A DNA stretch of 30,306 nt from Flavobacteriaceae bacterium UBA7446 (GCA_002478685.1 DLPY01000056.1:1-30306); one strand, 5' to 3'; positions 16,044 to 24,279 are shown, counted from the stretch's first letter. Made by a program: numbers and translations. The notes: a model not told the origin generated them from the letters alone.

Positions 16044-17373
16044 GTTACTCATTCAAGGTGCACAGGTTGTCAATGAAGGTAAAATAGTAAAACTAGATGT
16101 GCTGATTGAAGGTGAGCGCATTTCAAAAATTGCACCAACCATTATTGCATCAAAAGATATGGAAGTGATAGATGCACACGAAAAACATTTATTACCAGGC
16201 TGTATTGATGATCAAGTCCATTTTCGCGAACCTGGACTTACACACAAAGCAACTATTGGAACAGAGTCTAAGGCTTGTGTGGCGGGTGGAATTACTTCAT
16301 ATTTGGAAATGCCCAACACCAATCCACAAACTACCAATACCGATGCTTACGCTAAAAAATTAGCCGTTGCTGCGCAAACTTCTTGGGTGAATTATGGGTT
16401 TATGTTTGGTGGAACAAATGACAATTTGGATCAGATTAAAGCGATTAATCCAAAAACAACACCTGCCCTAAAACTTTTTTTGGGTTCCTCTACGGGAAAT
16501 ATGCTTGTGGACGACCCCAACACATTAAAGGAGATTTTCAACGTATTTAAGCTGCCTATTGCAGTGCACTGCGAAGATGAACAAACTATCAAAAGCAATT
16601 TGGTAAAATTCAAAAAGACCTTTGGGGATGATATTCCTATTGTGCACCACCCCGATATTCGTTCTGAAGAGGCGTGTTATTTATCATCGTCAAAAGCAAT
16701 TGCACTAGCCAAAGAAACTGGGGCTCGACTTCATGTGTTTCACTTATCTACTGCAAAAGAAACAGAGCTATTTTCCAATGCAGTTCCTCTAGCCCAGAAG
16801 CAAATCACTTCTGAGGTTTGCATTCATCATTTGTGGTTTTCGGACAACGATTATGCACAAAAAGGAACACACATTAAATGGAATCCTGCCGTAAAAACAG
16901 CACATGACCGTGATAGATTATGGGAAGCCTTAAACGATGATCGCATTGACATAATTGCCACTGATCATGCTCCTCATACGTTGGAGGAAAAAGCAGAAGT
17001 GTACACCAAAGCCCCTTCAGGAGGTCCCATGGTGCAACACGCACTTCCTGTGTTGTTGGAGTGTGTGCAACAGGGAAAAATAACATTAGAAAAAGTAGTC
17101 GAAAAAATGTGTCATAATCCCGCGATCTTATTTGATATTGAAGATCGTGGCTATGTACGTGAAGGATATTTTGCCGATTTGGTTTTAGTGGATACGCAAC
17201 AAACGCAAACAGTGACTCGAGAAAATGTGTTGTATAAATGCGGTTGGTCACCATTGGAAGGCACTACTTTGCACGGTACAGTCACGCACACCATCATCAA
17301 CGGTAAAATGTTATATAATCAGGGTGATTTTGCACAAACGCGAAATGCCAAAGCACTTACTTTTACCAGATGA
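16036..17373 (+). CDS. pyrC: Dihydroorotase
   Basis: Cyclises carbamoyl-aspartate to dihydroorotate in pyrimidine synthesis. The 445-residue amidohydrolase matches the Bacteroidota form. Blocks include LPGCIDDQVHFREPGLTHKA (about 53-72), EMPNTNPQTT, LKLFLGSSTGNMLVDDP (candidate carbamylated Lys), the metal-site His residues in VHCEDE and VFHLST, and DIIATDHAPHTLEEKA with the catalytic Asp. The usual D-x-H-x-H metal motif reads DDQVH, so the first His is Gln, a change I recall in relatives such as the Porphyromonas enzyme. The gene overlaps the GT2 upstream (8 bases) and the lipoprotein gene downstream (4 bases, ATGA). Confidence 0.95.
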   Translation: MNKLLIQGAQVVNEGKIVKLDVLIEGERISKIAPTIIASKDMEVIDAHEKHLLPGCIDDQVHFREPGLTHKATIGTESKACVAGGITSYLEMPNTNPQTTNTDAYAKKLAVAAQTSWVNYGFMFGGTNDNLDQIKAINPKTTPALKLFLGSSTGNMLVDDPNTLKEIFNVFKLPIAVHCEDEQTIKSNLVKFKKTFGDDIPIVHHPDIRSEEACYLSSSKAIALAKETGARLHVFHLSTAKETELFSNAVPLAQKQITSEVCIHHLWFSDNDYAQKGTHIKWNPAVKTAHDRDRLWEALNDDRIDIIATDHAPHTLEEKAEVYTKAPSGGPMVQHALPVLLECVQQGKITLEKVVEKMCHNPAILFDIEDRGYVREGYFADLVLVDTQQTQTVTRENVLYKCGWSPLEGTTLHGTVTHTIINGKMLYNQGDFAQTRNAKALTFTR

Positions 17374-17717
17374 AAAAAGTTTTTTTGATGTTGATTTTTT
17401 TGATTCTTGCTGGTTGTGCCCAAGATCGCATTGCAAAGCCAGATGCACTTATGTCTTCAGAACAAATGATTAATTTTCATGTTGATTTGGCATTGCTCAA
17501 TGCATCCACTAACTACGCTAAAGACAACTTTATACCTATGGACTCGTTGTATACCTTTCATAATAATGATAGCACAATATTTGCACAAAGCAATGTTTAT
17601 TACGCATCCAAGCCCAAACTTTATATAAAAATATTTGAGTCGGTGAAAGCCGAATTGGAAAATTTGCAAAAGCAGGACACTTTACAAGAATTGAAAGAAT
17701 CAATGCGCCGAGAATAA
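17370..17717 (+). CDS. DUF4296 lipoprotein
   Basis: A 115-residue predicted lipoprotein: signal MKKVFLMLIFLILAGC with lipidated Cys16, then a helical, charged domain with SSEQMINFHVDLALLNA and SNVYYASKPKLYIKIFESVKAEL. It matches the Bacteroidota family DUF4296, commonly found behind dihydroorotase. The function is unknown. Its ATG overlaps the pyrC stop (ATGA), so expression is coupled. tyrS follows after 58 bases with its own promoter. Confidence 0.87.
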   Translation: MKKVFLMLIFLILAGCAQDRIAKPDALMSSEQMINFHVDLALLNASTNYAKDNFIPMDSLYTFHNNDSTIFAQSNVYYASKPKLYIKIFESVKAELENLQKQDTLQELKESMRRE

Positions 17718-17732
17718 TTTTTGTATTCGCTT

Positions 17733-17761
17733 TTGGGTTCATTTGTAGAGGTCTATATTTG
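17733..17761 (+). promoter_or_regulatory. tyrS promoter
   Basis: TTG at 17733-17735, an 18-base spacer, and TATATTTG at 17754-17761: a full Bacteroidota consensus. The predicted start is near 17765, a leader of about 11 bases before the ATG at 17776. Confidence 0.78.
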
Positions 17762-17775
17762 TAAAAACGAATTTT

Positions 17776-19074
17776 ATGGCATCATTTGTTGAAGAACTAA
17801 CATGGCGCGGAATGGTGCACGACATCATGCCCGAAACTGCCGAAACGCTTGCCAAAGGCATGACTGCAGGTTATATTGGCTTTGATCCAACAGCAGATTC
17901 GCTGCACATTGGGAGTTTGGTTCAAATCATGATTTTGATGCATTTTCAGCGATACGGACACAAACCCTATGCGCTTGTGGGCGCTGCCACAGGAATGATT
18001 GGCGACCCATCGGGGAAATCTGCGGAGCGAAACCTATTAGACAACGAAACGCTTACCTACAACTGTGCAGGTTTGGAAAAGCAACTTGCCAAATTTTTGG
18101 ATTTTGATAGCTCCAAAGAAAATGGTGCTGTGTTGGTCAATAATTACGATTGGATGCAGTCGTTTAGTTTGATTGACTTTGCTCGTGATATTGGAAAACA
18201 CCTGACCGTGAATTATATGATGGCTAAAGATTCGGTAAAAAAACGTCTTGGCGCAGATGCCAAAGAAGGCATGTCTTTTACTGAATTTACCTACCAACTT
18301 ATTCAGGGGTATGATTTTCTTCATTTATACCAACATCACAACTGCTTGCTGCAAATGGGCGGAAGCGACCAATGGGGAAACATCACCACAGGCACGGAAC
18401 TTATTCGAAGAAAATTGGCAGGCAAAGCCTATGCGCTGACGTGTCCGTTAATTACCAAAGCCGATGGCACCAAATTTGGAAAAACAGAAAGTGGGAATGT
18501 TTGGTTAGACCGTGAAAAAACGTCGCCGTACAAATTTTATCAGTATTGGTTGAATGCATCGGATGAGGACGCTGAGAAATACATTAAGATATTTACATTT
18601 TTGGGCAAAGAAGAAATCGACGCGTTAATCGCATCGCACCGTGAAGCACCACACCAGCGACAGCTCCAACGTATACTAGCACAAGAAGTTACGACTATGG
18701 TACACAGCGCAGCAGACGTGTCTCGCGCTGAGCAAGCAACTCAAATTTTGTTTGGGAAAGCCACTGCAGAAACGCTTAAAACCTTAGATGCTCAAACGCT
18801 TTTGGATGTGTTTGAGGGTGTCCCTCAGGCCGAAGTTTCCGCCAATTTAATCGATGGAGACGGACTTGCCGTAATGGATGTACTAGCGAGCACAGGGTTT
18901 TTAAAATCAAATGGTGAGGCGAGACGAGCGTTAAAAGAAAATTCGATTTCGGTTAATAAAGAAAAAGTAACCGAAGCCAAAAGTATCACTACAGCAGATA
19001 TAATCTGCGACCGCTATGTGCTATTGCAACGCGGGAAGAAAAACTATTTTTTATTGGTAGTTATGCCGTCATAA
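17776..19074 (+). CDS. tyrS: Tyrosyl-tRNA synthetase
   Basis: Charges tRNA-Tyr. The 432-residue protein has the HIGH-type motif HIGS (44-47, in DPTADSLHIGSL), the binding block GDPSGKSAERNLL, the KMSKS-type loop KFGKT (233-237), and a C-terminal S4 RNA-binding domain (SNGEARRALKENSISVNKEKV). This is the ordinary bacterial TyrRS layout. It has a strong consensus promoter of its own despite lying behind the pyrC operon. The 3' end overlaps the convergent LuxE-like gene by 14 bases. Confidence 0.97.
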   Translation: MASFVEELTWRGMVHDIMPETAETLAKGMTAGYIGFDPTADSLHIGSLVQIMILMHFQRYGHKPYALVGAATGMIGDPSGKSAERNLLDNETLTYNCAGLEKQLAKFLDFDSSKENGAVLVNNYDWMQSFSLIDFARDIGKHLTVNYMMAKDSVKKRLGADAKEGMSFTEFTYQLIQGYDFLHLYQHHNCLLQMGGSDQWGNITTGTELIRRKLAGKAYALTCPLITKADGTKFGKTESGNVWLDREKTSPYKFYQYWLNASDEDAEKYIKIFTFLGKEEIDALIASHREAPHQRQLQRILAQEVTTMVHSAADVSRAEQATQILFGKATAETLKTLDAQTLLDVFEGVPQAEVSANLIDGDGLAVMDVLASTGFLKSNGEARRALKENSISVNKEKVTEAKSITTADIICDRYVLLQRGKKNYFLLVVMPS

Positions 19075-19996
19075 GCGAACACCCACGAACATCCGCTGCG
19101 TCAAAACGTCCAAGCACTTCAAACTGACCGTTTTCATGGCATTTGCCTAAATCTTGCGTGGCAATAAATGCGCATGACTCTTTGTTGGATAGGTCAATGA
19201 TATTAAGCCCGCCATAGCCTGTTGAAGTCACTTTTTTTGGATCGTGGACATCCCGTACAAAAACACGCATGCTGGGCGAAGGCTTAAAAATCCCATTTCC
19301 TTTTGAATAGGCTTGTGATAGTAGTTCTGTCATGCCGTATTCGCTGTGGATATTTTCCACGCCAAACCCTGCTTTAAGCCTTTCGTGCAGTTCCTCGCGG
19401 ATAAGTTCTTTTCGCCTGCCCTTCATGCCCCCAGTTTCCATTACTGTGGTGTGTTGTAGCTGCATAGGATATTCCTCACAAAAATCCAATAGCGCAAAGC
19501 TTACACCTATGAGAAGTGTTTTTTGTTTCTTTTTATTTAATGCTATTAGTACGTTTTTTAGTGTCTCAAATTGATTCAAATAAAACCCACTATTGTTGGG
19601 TTTTGCTTGCCGAATCAAATGGCGACACATATACACCAGAGACGCATTTGGACGCTTAAGATAGCCTGGCAAAAGTGCCAAAATATGGTAATCAGAAGCT
19701 GCACCATAAAAATGCGAGAAGCCTGCATTGAAGCTTTGTTCGTAGGCGGCAAGTGATGCCACATGATGCTGACTTACAGGGCCACCTGTTCCAGAACTTT
19801 CAAAAATCATTTCACTTTTTTTGGTGCAGCTTATGAGGTGAGATTTGAATAGTGCTATAGGTAAAAATGGTATATCTGTGAGTTTATGTACATCCGAGGG
19901 ATCTACGTTTATCAAATCGCAATAAGAGCGATACACATCGTTATGATGATATTGATATTTTAAAAGCTCAAATGCTTGTTTTTCGAAATATATCAT
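19061..19996 (-). CDS. LuxE-like acyl-protein synthetase (ANL-type)
   Basis: 311 residues related to LuxE and PaaK-type adenylate-forming enzymes, which activate an acyl group with ATP. It contains the ATP-binding loop FESSGTGGPVSQH (SSGTGG at 67-72), the middle block VMETGGMKGRRKEL, and the adenylate motif HSEYGMTELLSQAYS. The C terminus DLGKCHENGQFEVLGRFD resembles the hinge region. Shorter than LuxE, it probably lacks part of the C-terminal lid. No lux genes are present. Bacteroidota genomes often carry a stand-alone copy annotated only as an acyltransferase. The substrate is unknown; a fatty-acyl or aryl acid is the family expectation. Confidence 0.87.
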   Translation of the reverse strand: MIYFEKQAFELLKYQYHHNDVYRSYCDLINVDPSDVHKLTDIPFLPIALFKSHLISCTKKSEMIFESSGTGGPVSQHHVASLAAYEQSFNAGFSHFYGAASDYHILALLPGYLKRPNASLVYMCRHLIRQAKPNNSGFYLNQFETLKNVLIALNKKKQKTLLIGVSFALLDFCEEYPMQLQHTTVMETGGMKGRRKELIREELHERLKAGFGVENIHSEYGMTELLSQAYSKGNGIFKPSPSMRVFVRDVHDPKKVTSTGYGGLNIIDLSNKESCAFIATQDLGKCHENGQFEVLGRFDAADVRGCSLMTA

Positions 19997-20058
19997 TACT
20001 GCTCAAATGTATTGAGTATTTTTTTAACACAACAACATAAAAACTATCTGTATTTTTT

Positions 20059-20066
20059 TATTTTTG
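20059..20066 (+). promoter_or_regulatory. Promoter -7 box of the regulator-kinase operon (TATTTTTG)
   Basis: Exact TAnnTTTG 18 bases before the response-regulator ATG, inside an AT-rich stretch. No TTG stands at -33. The AT-rich context raises the chance of a coincidental match. Confidence 0.5.
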
Positions 20067-20084
20067 GATTAACAACACCAAAGC

Positions 20085-20768
20085 ATGAAAAAAAAACATA
20101 CCCGTATTTTATTGGTTGACGATGAGCCAGATATCTTAGAAATTTTAGAATATAATTTAACAGCCGAAGGTTATCAGGTTGATAAAGCCGTAAACGGAAT
20201 AGAGGCGCTTGAAAAAGCTGCATCATGGAAACCCCACTTGGTTTTATTAGATTTGATGATGCCCGAAATGGACGGCATTGAAACCTGTGAGCACCTTCGT
20301 AAACAGTCTAAGTCACCTAATTTGGCTATTGTTTTTTTGACAGCTCGTGGCGAAGATTACTCGCAAGTTGCAGGTCTTGAGGCAGGAGCTGATGACTATA
20401 TCACCAAGCCTATTAAGCCAAAGGTTTTGGTTAGTAAAATAAAAGCCATTTTGCGCCGTTTTAAATCAGCTGAACCAAAAAATGAAATTGTTGAAGTTGG
20501 TGATTTGGCTATTAATAGGGAGGAATATAAAATCATTTACAAAGACGAGGCCATTTTTTTACCACGGAAAGAGTTTGAGTTGCTTTCGTTGTTGGCTTCC
20601 AAGCCACAAAAAGTTTTTGAGCGCGAAGAAATTCTAAATCGAGTTTGGGGTAATGGGGTTGTTGTAGGCGGTAGAACTATTGATGTTCACATTAGGAAAT
20701 TGCGCGAAAAAATAGGTGATAAACACTTTAAAACAGTCAAGGGAGTAGGCTATAAATACGTGGTATAG
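20085..20768 (+). CDS. OmpR/PhoB-family response regulator
   Basis: 227 residues: a receiver domain (acidic pocket Asp12/Asp13, phospho-acceptor Asp56 in LLDLMMPEMDG, Thr86, Lys108) followed by an OmpR-type winged helix (about 130-227) with LPRKEFELLSLLASKP and RTIDVHIRKLREKIG. It is paired with the kinase one base downstream, so this is a complete two-component system. It resembles PhoB-like regulators of Flavobacteriia, but the regulon cannot be read from the window. Codons 2-4 form part of a nine-A run (20088-20096), a possible slippage site directly after the ATG. Confidence 0.95.
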   Translation: MKKKHTRILLVDDEPDILEILEYNLTAEGYQVDKAVNGIEALEKAASWKPHLVLLDLMMPEMDGIETCEHLRKQSKSPNLAIVFLTARGEDYSQVAGLEAGADDYITKPIKPKVLVSKIKAILRRFKSAEPKNEIVEVGDLAINREEYKIIYKDEAIFLPRKEFELLSLLASKPQKVFEREEILNRVWGNGVVVGGRTIDVHIRKLREKIGDKHFKTVKGVGYKYVV

Positions 20769-20769
20769 C

Positions 20770-21849
20770 ATGACAAAAAAACCACGTAAAGCATACCGCT
20801 TTTCATCGCTTTTATCCTTTGTGATAACAATTTTTGTTACTGGTATTAATGCAACCCTCTTATTTGTTTTCACCAAAGAGACTTACTTTGATCAGGAAAG
20901 CATATTGCCATTCGCTTTATCTTTTGTTCTTGCTTTTTTGGTTTGTTTTTTAATATTCCGATACCATATCCAAAATTACACTTATCTGAAAATCAAACGT
21001 ATATATGAAGATTTAGACCCAAACTTTAGCGATGAGTTAAATGATTTTCTCATTACCAAGGATATGGATTCTTTGCTAAATAATGTAAAGCAAGTTGCTT
21101 TAAAACGTAGCGTTGAAATTAACAGCTTGAAAAATCAGGCCGCTTTTAGGCGTGAATTTTTGGGTAATGTCGCACACGAACTAAAGACCCCATTGTTTAC
21201 TGTCCAAGGATATATATTGACCCTTTTGGATGGTGCTATGAAAGACAAAAATGTAAACAAAAAGTATTTATCACGTGCTAGCAAGGGTGTGGAACGGCTG
21301 ATTTATATCGTAAAAGACCTTGATTTGCTAACCAACTTAGAAAAGGGAAATACGGAGCTGGATTTGTTTTATTTTGATATTATTGATTTGATTCAAAGTG
21401 TGTTTGACATGTTAGAAATGCAAGCTTCTAAGTCAAACATTAATCTGGAATTTGATAAAAAATATAAAGAACCCATCTCTGTTTATGCTGACAGGGAACG
21501 AGTACAACAGGTGCTTACGAATCTTATTATGAACTCTATAAAATACGGCAAAATTAAAGGGACAACTGAGGTAAGTATTCAGCCCATTTATGAGAACAAA
21601 GTGATTGTTCGTATCTGGGACAATGGAGAAGGGATTGAAGAAGAGCACTTGCCGCGATTGTTTGAACGCTTTTACCGAGTTGATAAAAGTGGAAACCGCA
21701 GTATGGGGGGGTCAGGATTAGGTCTTTCAATTGTGAAGCATATTATTGAAGCACATGGCGAGCAAATTTTTGTAGAAAGTCAGCCTGAAATTGGTTCCGA
21801 ATTTTCGTTTACCTTAAGCAAAGGTGAAGTTAACACTTCTGCTATCTAA
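20770..21849 (+). CDS. Sensor histidine kinase partner of the OmpR-type regulator
   Basis: 359 residues: two closely spaced helices (about 14-34 and 46-64) with only about ten residues between them outside the membrane, a linker without recognisable HAMP or PAS, then HisKA (LGNVAHELKTPLFTVQGY, His136) and HATPase_c (NLIMNSIKYGK, WDNGEGI, SGLGLSIVKHI). The near-absence of a sensor domain resembles PhoR-type kinases that sense through a membrane partner. It lies one base after the regulator and 9 bases before trmB, so the tRNA methyltransferase is likely in the same transcript. Confidence 0.95.
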   Translation: MTKKPRKAYRFSSLLSFVITIFVTGINATLLFVFTKETYFDQESILPFALSFVLAFLVCFLIFRYHIQNYTYLKIKRIYEDLDPNFSDELNDFLITKDMDSLLNNVKQVALKRSVEINSLKNQAAFRREFLGNVAHELKTPLFTVQGYILTLLDGAMKDKNVNKKYLSRASKGVERLIYIVKDLDLLTNLEKGNTELDLFYFDIIDLIQSVFDMLEMQASKSNINLEFDKKYKEPISVYADRERVQQVLTNLIMNSIKYGKIKGTTEVSIQPIYENKVIVRIWDNGEGIEEEHLPRLFERFYRVDKSGNRSMGGSGLGLSIVKHIIEAHGEQIFVESQPEIGSEFSFTLSKGEVNTSAI

Positions 21850-21858
21850 GTATACGTT

Positions 21859-22548
21859 TTGGGAAGTAAGAATAAATTAAAGCGCTTTAAAGAAAACGAG
21901 TCGTTTGCGAATGTCATTCAGCCCACTCGTGAGGCGTTATTGTCTGATAATTTTTTACAAAAGGGGGCTTGGGAATCTTATTTTGGCAATCCAAATCCCG
22001 TTGTACTAGAACTTGGTTGTGGCAAGGGCGAATACACAGTTGGACTGGCACGAAAAACCCCAAATACAAACTACATAGGTATTGACATTAAAGGTGCGCG
22101 ATTTTGGCGTGGTGCCAAAACAGCTCTCGAAGAAGGCCTAAAAAATGTAGCATTTGTACGTGTGCAAATCGAATTGTTAGATTACGTTTTTGCTAAAGGG
22201 GAGGTGTCAGAAATTTGGATAACATTTCCAGACCCGCAATACAAATTTAAACGCACCCACCACCGACTCACAAACCCCACCTTTTTGCGACGTTATCAGC
22301 AGGTGCTAAAACCACAGGGCGTGGTACATTTAAAAACCGATTCCGCTTTTTTGCACGGCTATACACTAGGTATATTAGACGGCTGGAATATCACACCTCA
22401 GATGGCGCATCACGACATATATCAGTATGTGCATGCACCACAAGACGTTGTTGGTATTCAAACTTTTTACGAACAGCAATACCGCGAGCAAGGAATTCCC
22501 ATCACTTATCTTAAATTCTTATTCCCTACAGATGTCCCAGCCGAATGA
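21859..22548 (+). CDS. trmB: tRNA (guanine-46-N7)-methyltransferase, TTG start
   Basis: Methylates G46 in the variable loop of tRNA. 229 residues with a Rossmann SAM site (VVLELGCGKGEYT), IGIDIKGARFWRGAK, the catalytic block ITFPDPQYKFKRTHHRR-like (here HHRLT), and LKTDSAFL. The start codon is TTG at 21859; it is favoured because the first residues MGSKNKLKRFKENE are the conserved N terminus in Flavobacteriia and no in-frame ATG lies nearby. It follows the kinase gene by 9 bases. Its last 17 bases overlap the ATL gene. Confidence 0.95.
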   Translation: MGSKNKLKRFKENESFANVIQPTREALLSDNFLQKGAWESYFGNPNPVVLELGCGKGEYTVGLARKTPNTNYIGIDIKGARFWRGAKTALEEGLKNVAFVRVQIELLDYVFAKGEVSEIWITFPDPQYKFKRTHHRLTNPTFLRRYQQVLKPQGVVHLKTDSAFLHGYTLGILDGWNITPQMAHHDIYQYVHAPQDVVGIQTFYEQQYREQGIPITYLKFLFPTDVPAE

Positions 22549-22855
22549 TTTTTTTGAACGCGTATATGAAGTCGTGCGCCAAGTGCCTTATGGAAAAGTA
22601 ACCACCTATGGTACCATAGCCCGTTTTTTGGGAGCTGCGCGTAGCGCGCGAACCGTAGGCTATGCCATGAATGCGGCACATGCCCTGCACGATGTTCCTG
22701 CACACCGCGTGGTAAACCGAAATGGCGTGCTTACTGGGAAGCATCATTTTGGCGGGATTAACACCATGCAACAACTTTTGGAGTCTGAAGGGCACACTAT
22801 TATTGATGACCAAATTCAAGATTTTGATAAAGTTTTATGGCATCCAAATGAATAG
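22532..22855 (+). CDS. Alkyltransferase-like protein (MGMT family, PAHR)
   Basis: A 107-residue protein with the DNA-binding domain of O6-alkylguanine-DNA alkyltransferases: VPYGKVTTYGTIARFLG, SARTVGYAMNAAH and the active-site region. The reactive Cys of PCHR is Ala (PAHR, residues 56-59, Ala57). It therefore cannot accept alkyl groups and belongs with alkyltransferase-like proteins, which bind O6-alkylguanine and flag it for nucleotide excision repair. The start MSQPNDFF at 22532 overlaps trmB by 17 bases. A longer ORF from 22427 would lie deep inside trmB and is rejected. With tag in the same window, two alkylation-damage genes are present. Confidence 0.93.
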   Translation: MSQPNDFFERVYEVVRQVPYGKVTTYGTIARFLGAARSARTVGYAMNAAHALHDVPAHRVVNRNGVLTGKHHFGGINTMQQLLESEGHTIIDDQIQDFDKVLWHPNE

Positions 22856-22877
22856 GACTATTCTTAGCCCGATACCC

Positions 22878-22885
22878 TATATTTG
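22878..22885 (+). promoter_or_regulatory. mrp promoter -7 box (TATATTTG)
   Basis: Exact TAnnTTTG 18 bases before the mrp ATG, in the short gap after the ATL gene. There is no TTG at -33. It predicts a leader of about 15 bases. Confidence 0.6.
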
Positions 22886-22903
22886 TAATCTTATTTAGAT
22901 TTA

Positions 22904-24046
22904 ATGAAAATTACACGCTCCGCAATCGAAAACGCACTGACAACCATTAGTTTACCCGGCGAAGGAAAAAATTTGATGGAAGCCCAGGCGGTTAAAAACA
23001 TCAACATTTTTGGCGATGAGGTTGTGGTGGATATTGTGATGGGCAATCCTACGCTGCAAGCCAAGAAAAAAGTGGAGGTAGAGGTTATGAAAACCATTCA
23101 CGATAAGGTGTATGAGAAAGCAAAAATTACGGTAAACATTACCGTAAATGCTCCCGAAAAAAAGCAGAACACCAATCTTATCAAAGGAAAACCCATTCCA
23201 GGCATTCAAAACATTGTGGCGGTAGCATCTGGAAAAGGCGGTGTGGGAAAATCTACCGTTACGGCAAATTTGGCGGTAACGCTATCCAATATGGGGTTTA
23301 AGGTTGGCGTATTAGACGCCGATATTTATGGGCCGTCTATGCCCCTTATGCTTGATGTGGCAAACGAAAAACCCTTGGCAAAAAATATAGATGGGGTGTC
23401 AAAGATGGTGCCTGTAGAAAATTTTGGTGTAAAACTACTTTCCATCGGTTTTTTCACCAAACCCGATCAAGCAGTTATTTGGCGCGGTCCTATGGCTGCT
23501 AAAGCATTAAATCAAATGATTTTTGATGCCGCATGGGGAAAATTAGACTTTTTGTTGATTGACTTACCGCCGGGCACGGGCGATATTCATTTAAGCATCA
23601 TGCAATCGTTGCCCATAACAGGTGCGGTTGTGGTAAGCACTCCGCAAACGGTAGCGTTGTCAGACGCCAAAAAAGGTGTGGCAATGTTCCAGCAAGAAAA
23701 TATTCAAGTACCAGTATTGGGAGTTATCGAGAATATGGCGTATTTTACTCCTGAGGAACTTCCAAATAACAAATATTATATCTTTGGAAAAGCAGGTGCA
23801 CGCTATTTGGCTTCTGATTTGGATGTGCCGTTTTTGGGCGAACTGCCGTTGGTGCAAAGCATTCGGGAGGCAGGAGATATTGGACGCCCAGCAGCTATGC
23901 AGGAAAATACGGCTGTTGCCGATGCTTTGACTAAAGTTACCCGAGAAGTGGTGCAACAAGTAGTTGTGCGCAACAAGCAATTACCGCCCACCGAGGCAAT
24001 AAAAATAACCACCATGGCAGGTTGTGCTGCCGTGACAAAAAAGTAA
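22904..24046 (+). CDS. mrp: Mrp/NBP35-family Fe-S carrier ATPase
   Basis: Scaffold/carrier ATPase for iron-sulfur clusters (ApbC/Mrp). 380 residues: an N-terminal MIP18/DUF59 domain (about 1-85) and a deviant-Walker P-loop domain (ASGKGGVGKST, residues 108-118) with DADIYGPSMP and LLIDLPPGTGDIHL. The usual C-terminal CxxC that bridges the cluster in the dimer is absent; in its place is ENMAYFTPEELPNNKYYIFG. The C terminus keeps a Cys in TTMAGCAAV. It is followed 2 bases later by a NifU-like gene, which supports an Fe-S assembly role. Confidence 0.94.
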   Translation: MKITRSAIENALTTISLPGEGKNLMEAQAVKNINIFGDEVVVDIVMGNPTLQAKKKVEVEVMKTIHDKVYEKAKITVNITVNAPEKKQNTNLIKGKPIPGIQNIVAVASGKGGVGKSTVTANLAVTLSNMGFKVGVLDADIYGPSMPLMLDVANEKPLAKNIDGVSKMVPVENFGVKLLSIGFFTKPDQAVIWRGPMAAKALNQMIFDAAWGKLDFLLIDLPPGTGDIHLSIMQSLPITGAVVVSTPQTVALSDAKKGVAMFQQENIQVPVLGVIENMAYFTPEELPNNKYYIFGKAGARYLASDLDVPFLGELPLVQSIREAGDIGRPAAMQENTAVADALTKVTREVVQQVVVRNKQLPPTEAIKITTMAGCAAVTKK

Positions 24047-24048
24047 CA

Positions 24049-24279
24049 ATGAGTGACCTAAATCAACGCGTAGAACAAGCTCTGGAAGAAATTAGACCTT
24101 TTTTAAAATCCGACGGCGGCGATATTGCACTTATAGGCATAGAAAACCAAACCGTAAAAGTTCAGCTTTTAGGTGCCTGTGTGGGGTGCTCCGTAAATCA
24201 AATGACCTTAAAACAAGGGGTTGAACTTACGATTAAAAAATACGCTCCCGAAATTCAAGAAGTGGTGAATGTGAATTAA
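24049..24279 (+). CDS. NifU-type Fe-S scaffold domain protein
   Basis: A 76-residue stand-alone NifU C-terminal domain: ALEEIRPFLKSDGGDIALIGI then LLGACVGCSVNQMTLKQGVE with the cluster-binding CxxC (Cys44, Cys47). It binds and passes Fe-S clusters. The start at 24049 is preferred over 24022, which overlaps mrp and adds MCCRDKKVT. It lies 2 bases after mrp and is almost surely co-transcribed. Confidence 0.94.
   Translation: MSDLNQRVEQALEEIRPFLKSDGGDIALIGIENQTVKVQLLGACVGCSVNQMTLKQGVELTIKKYAPEIQEVVNVN

Noticed and set aside
17711..17735. GAATA/TATTC hairpin after the DUF4296 gene as a terminator
   Set aside because: An all-AT 5-bp stem apart from one pair, with a short T run; it also overlaps the tyrS -33 region.
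22427..22531. Upstream extension of the ATL gene
   Set aside because: It lies inside trmB in another frame and adds residues foreign to the MGMT family.
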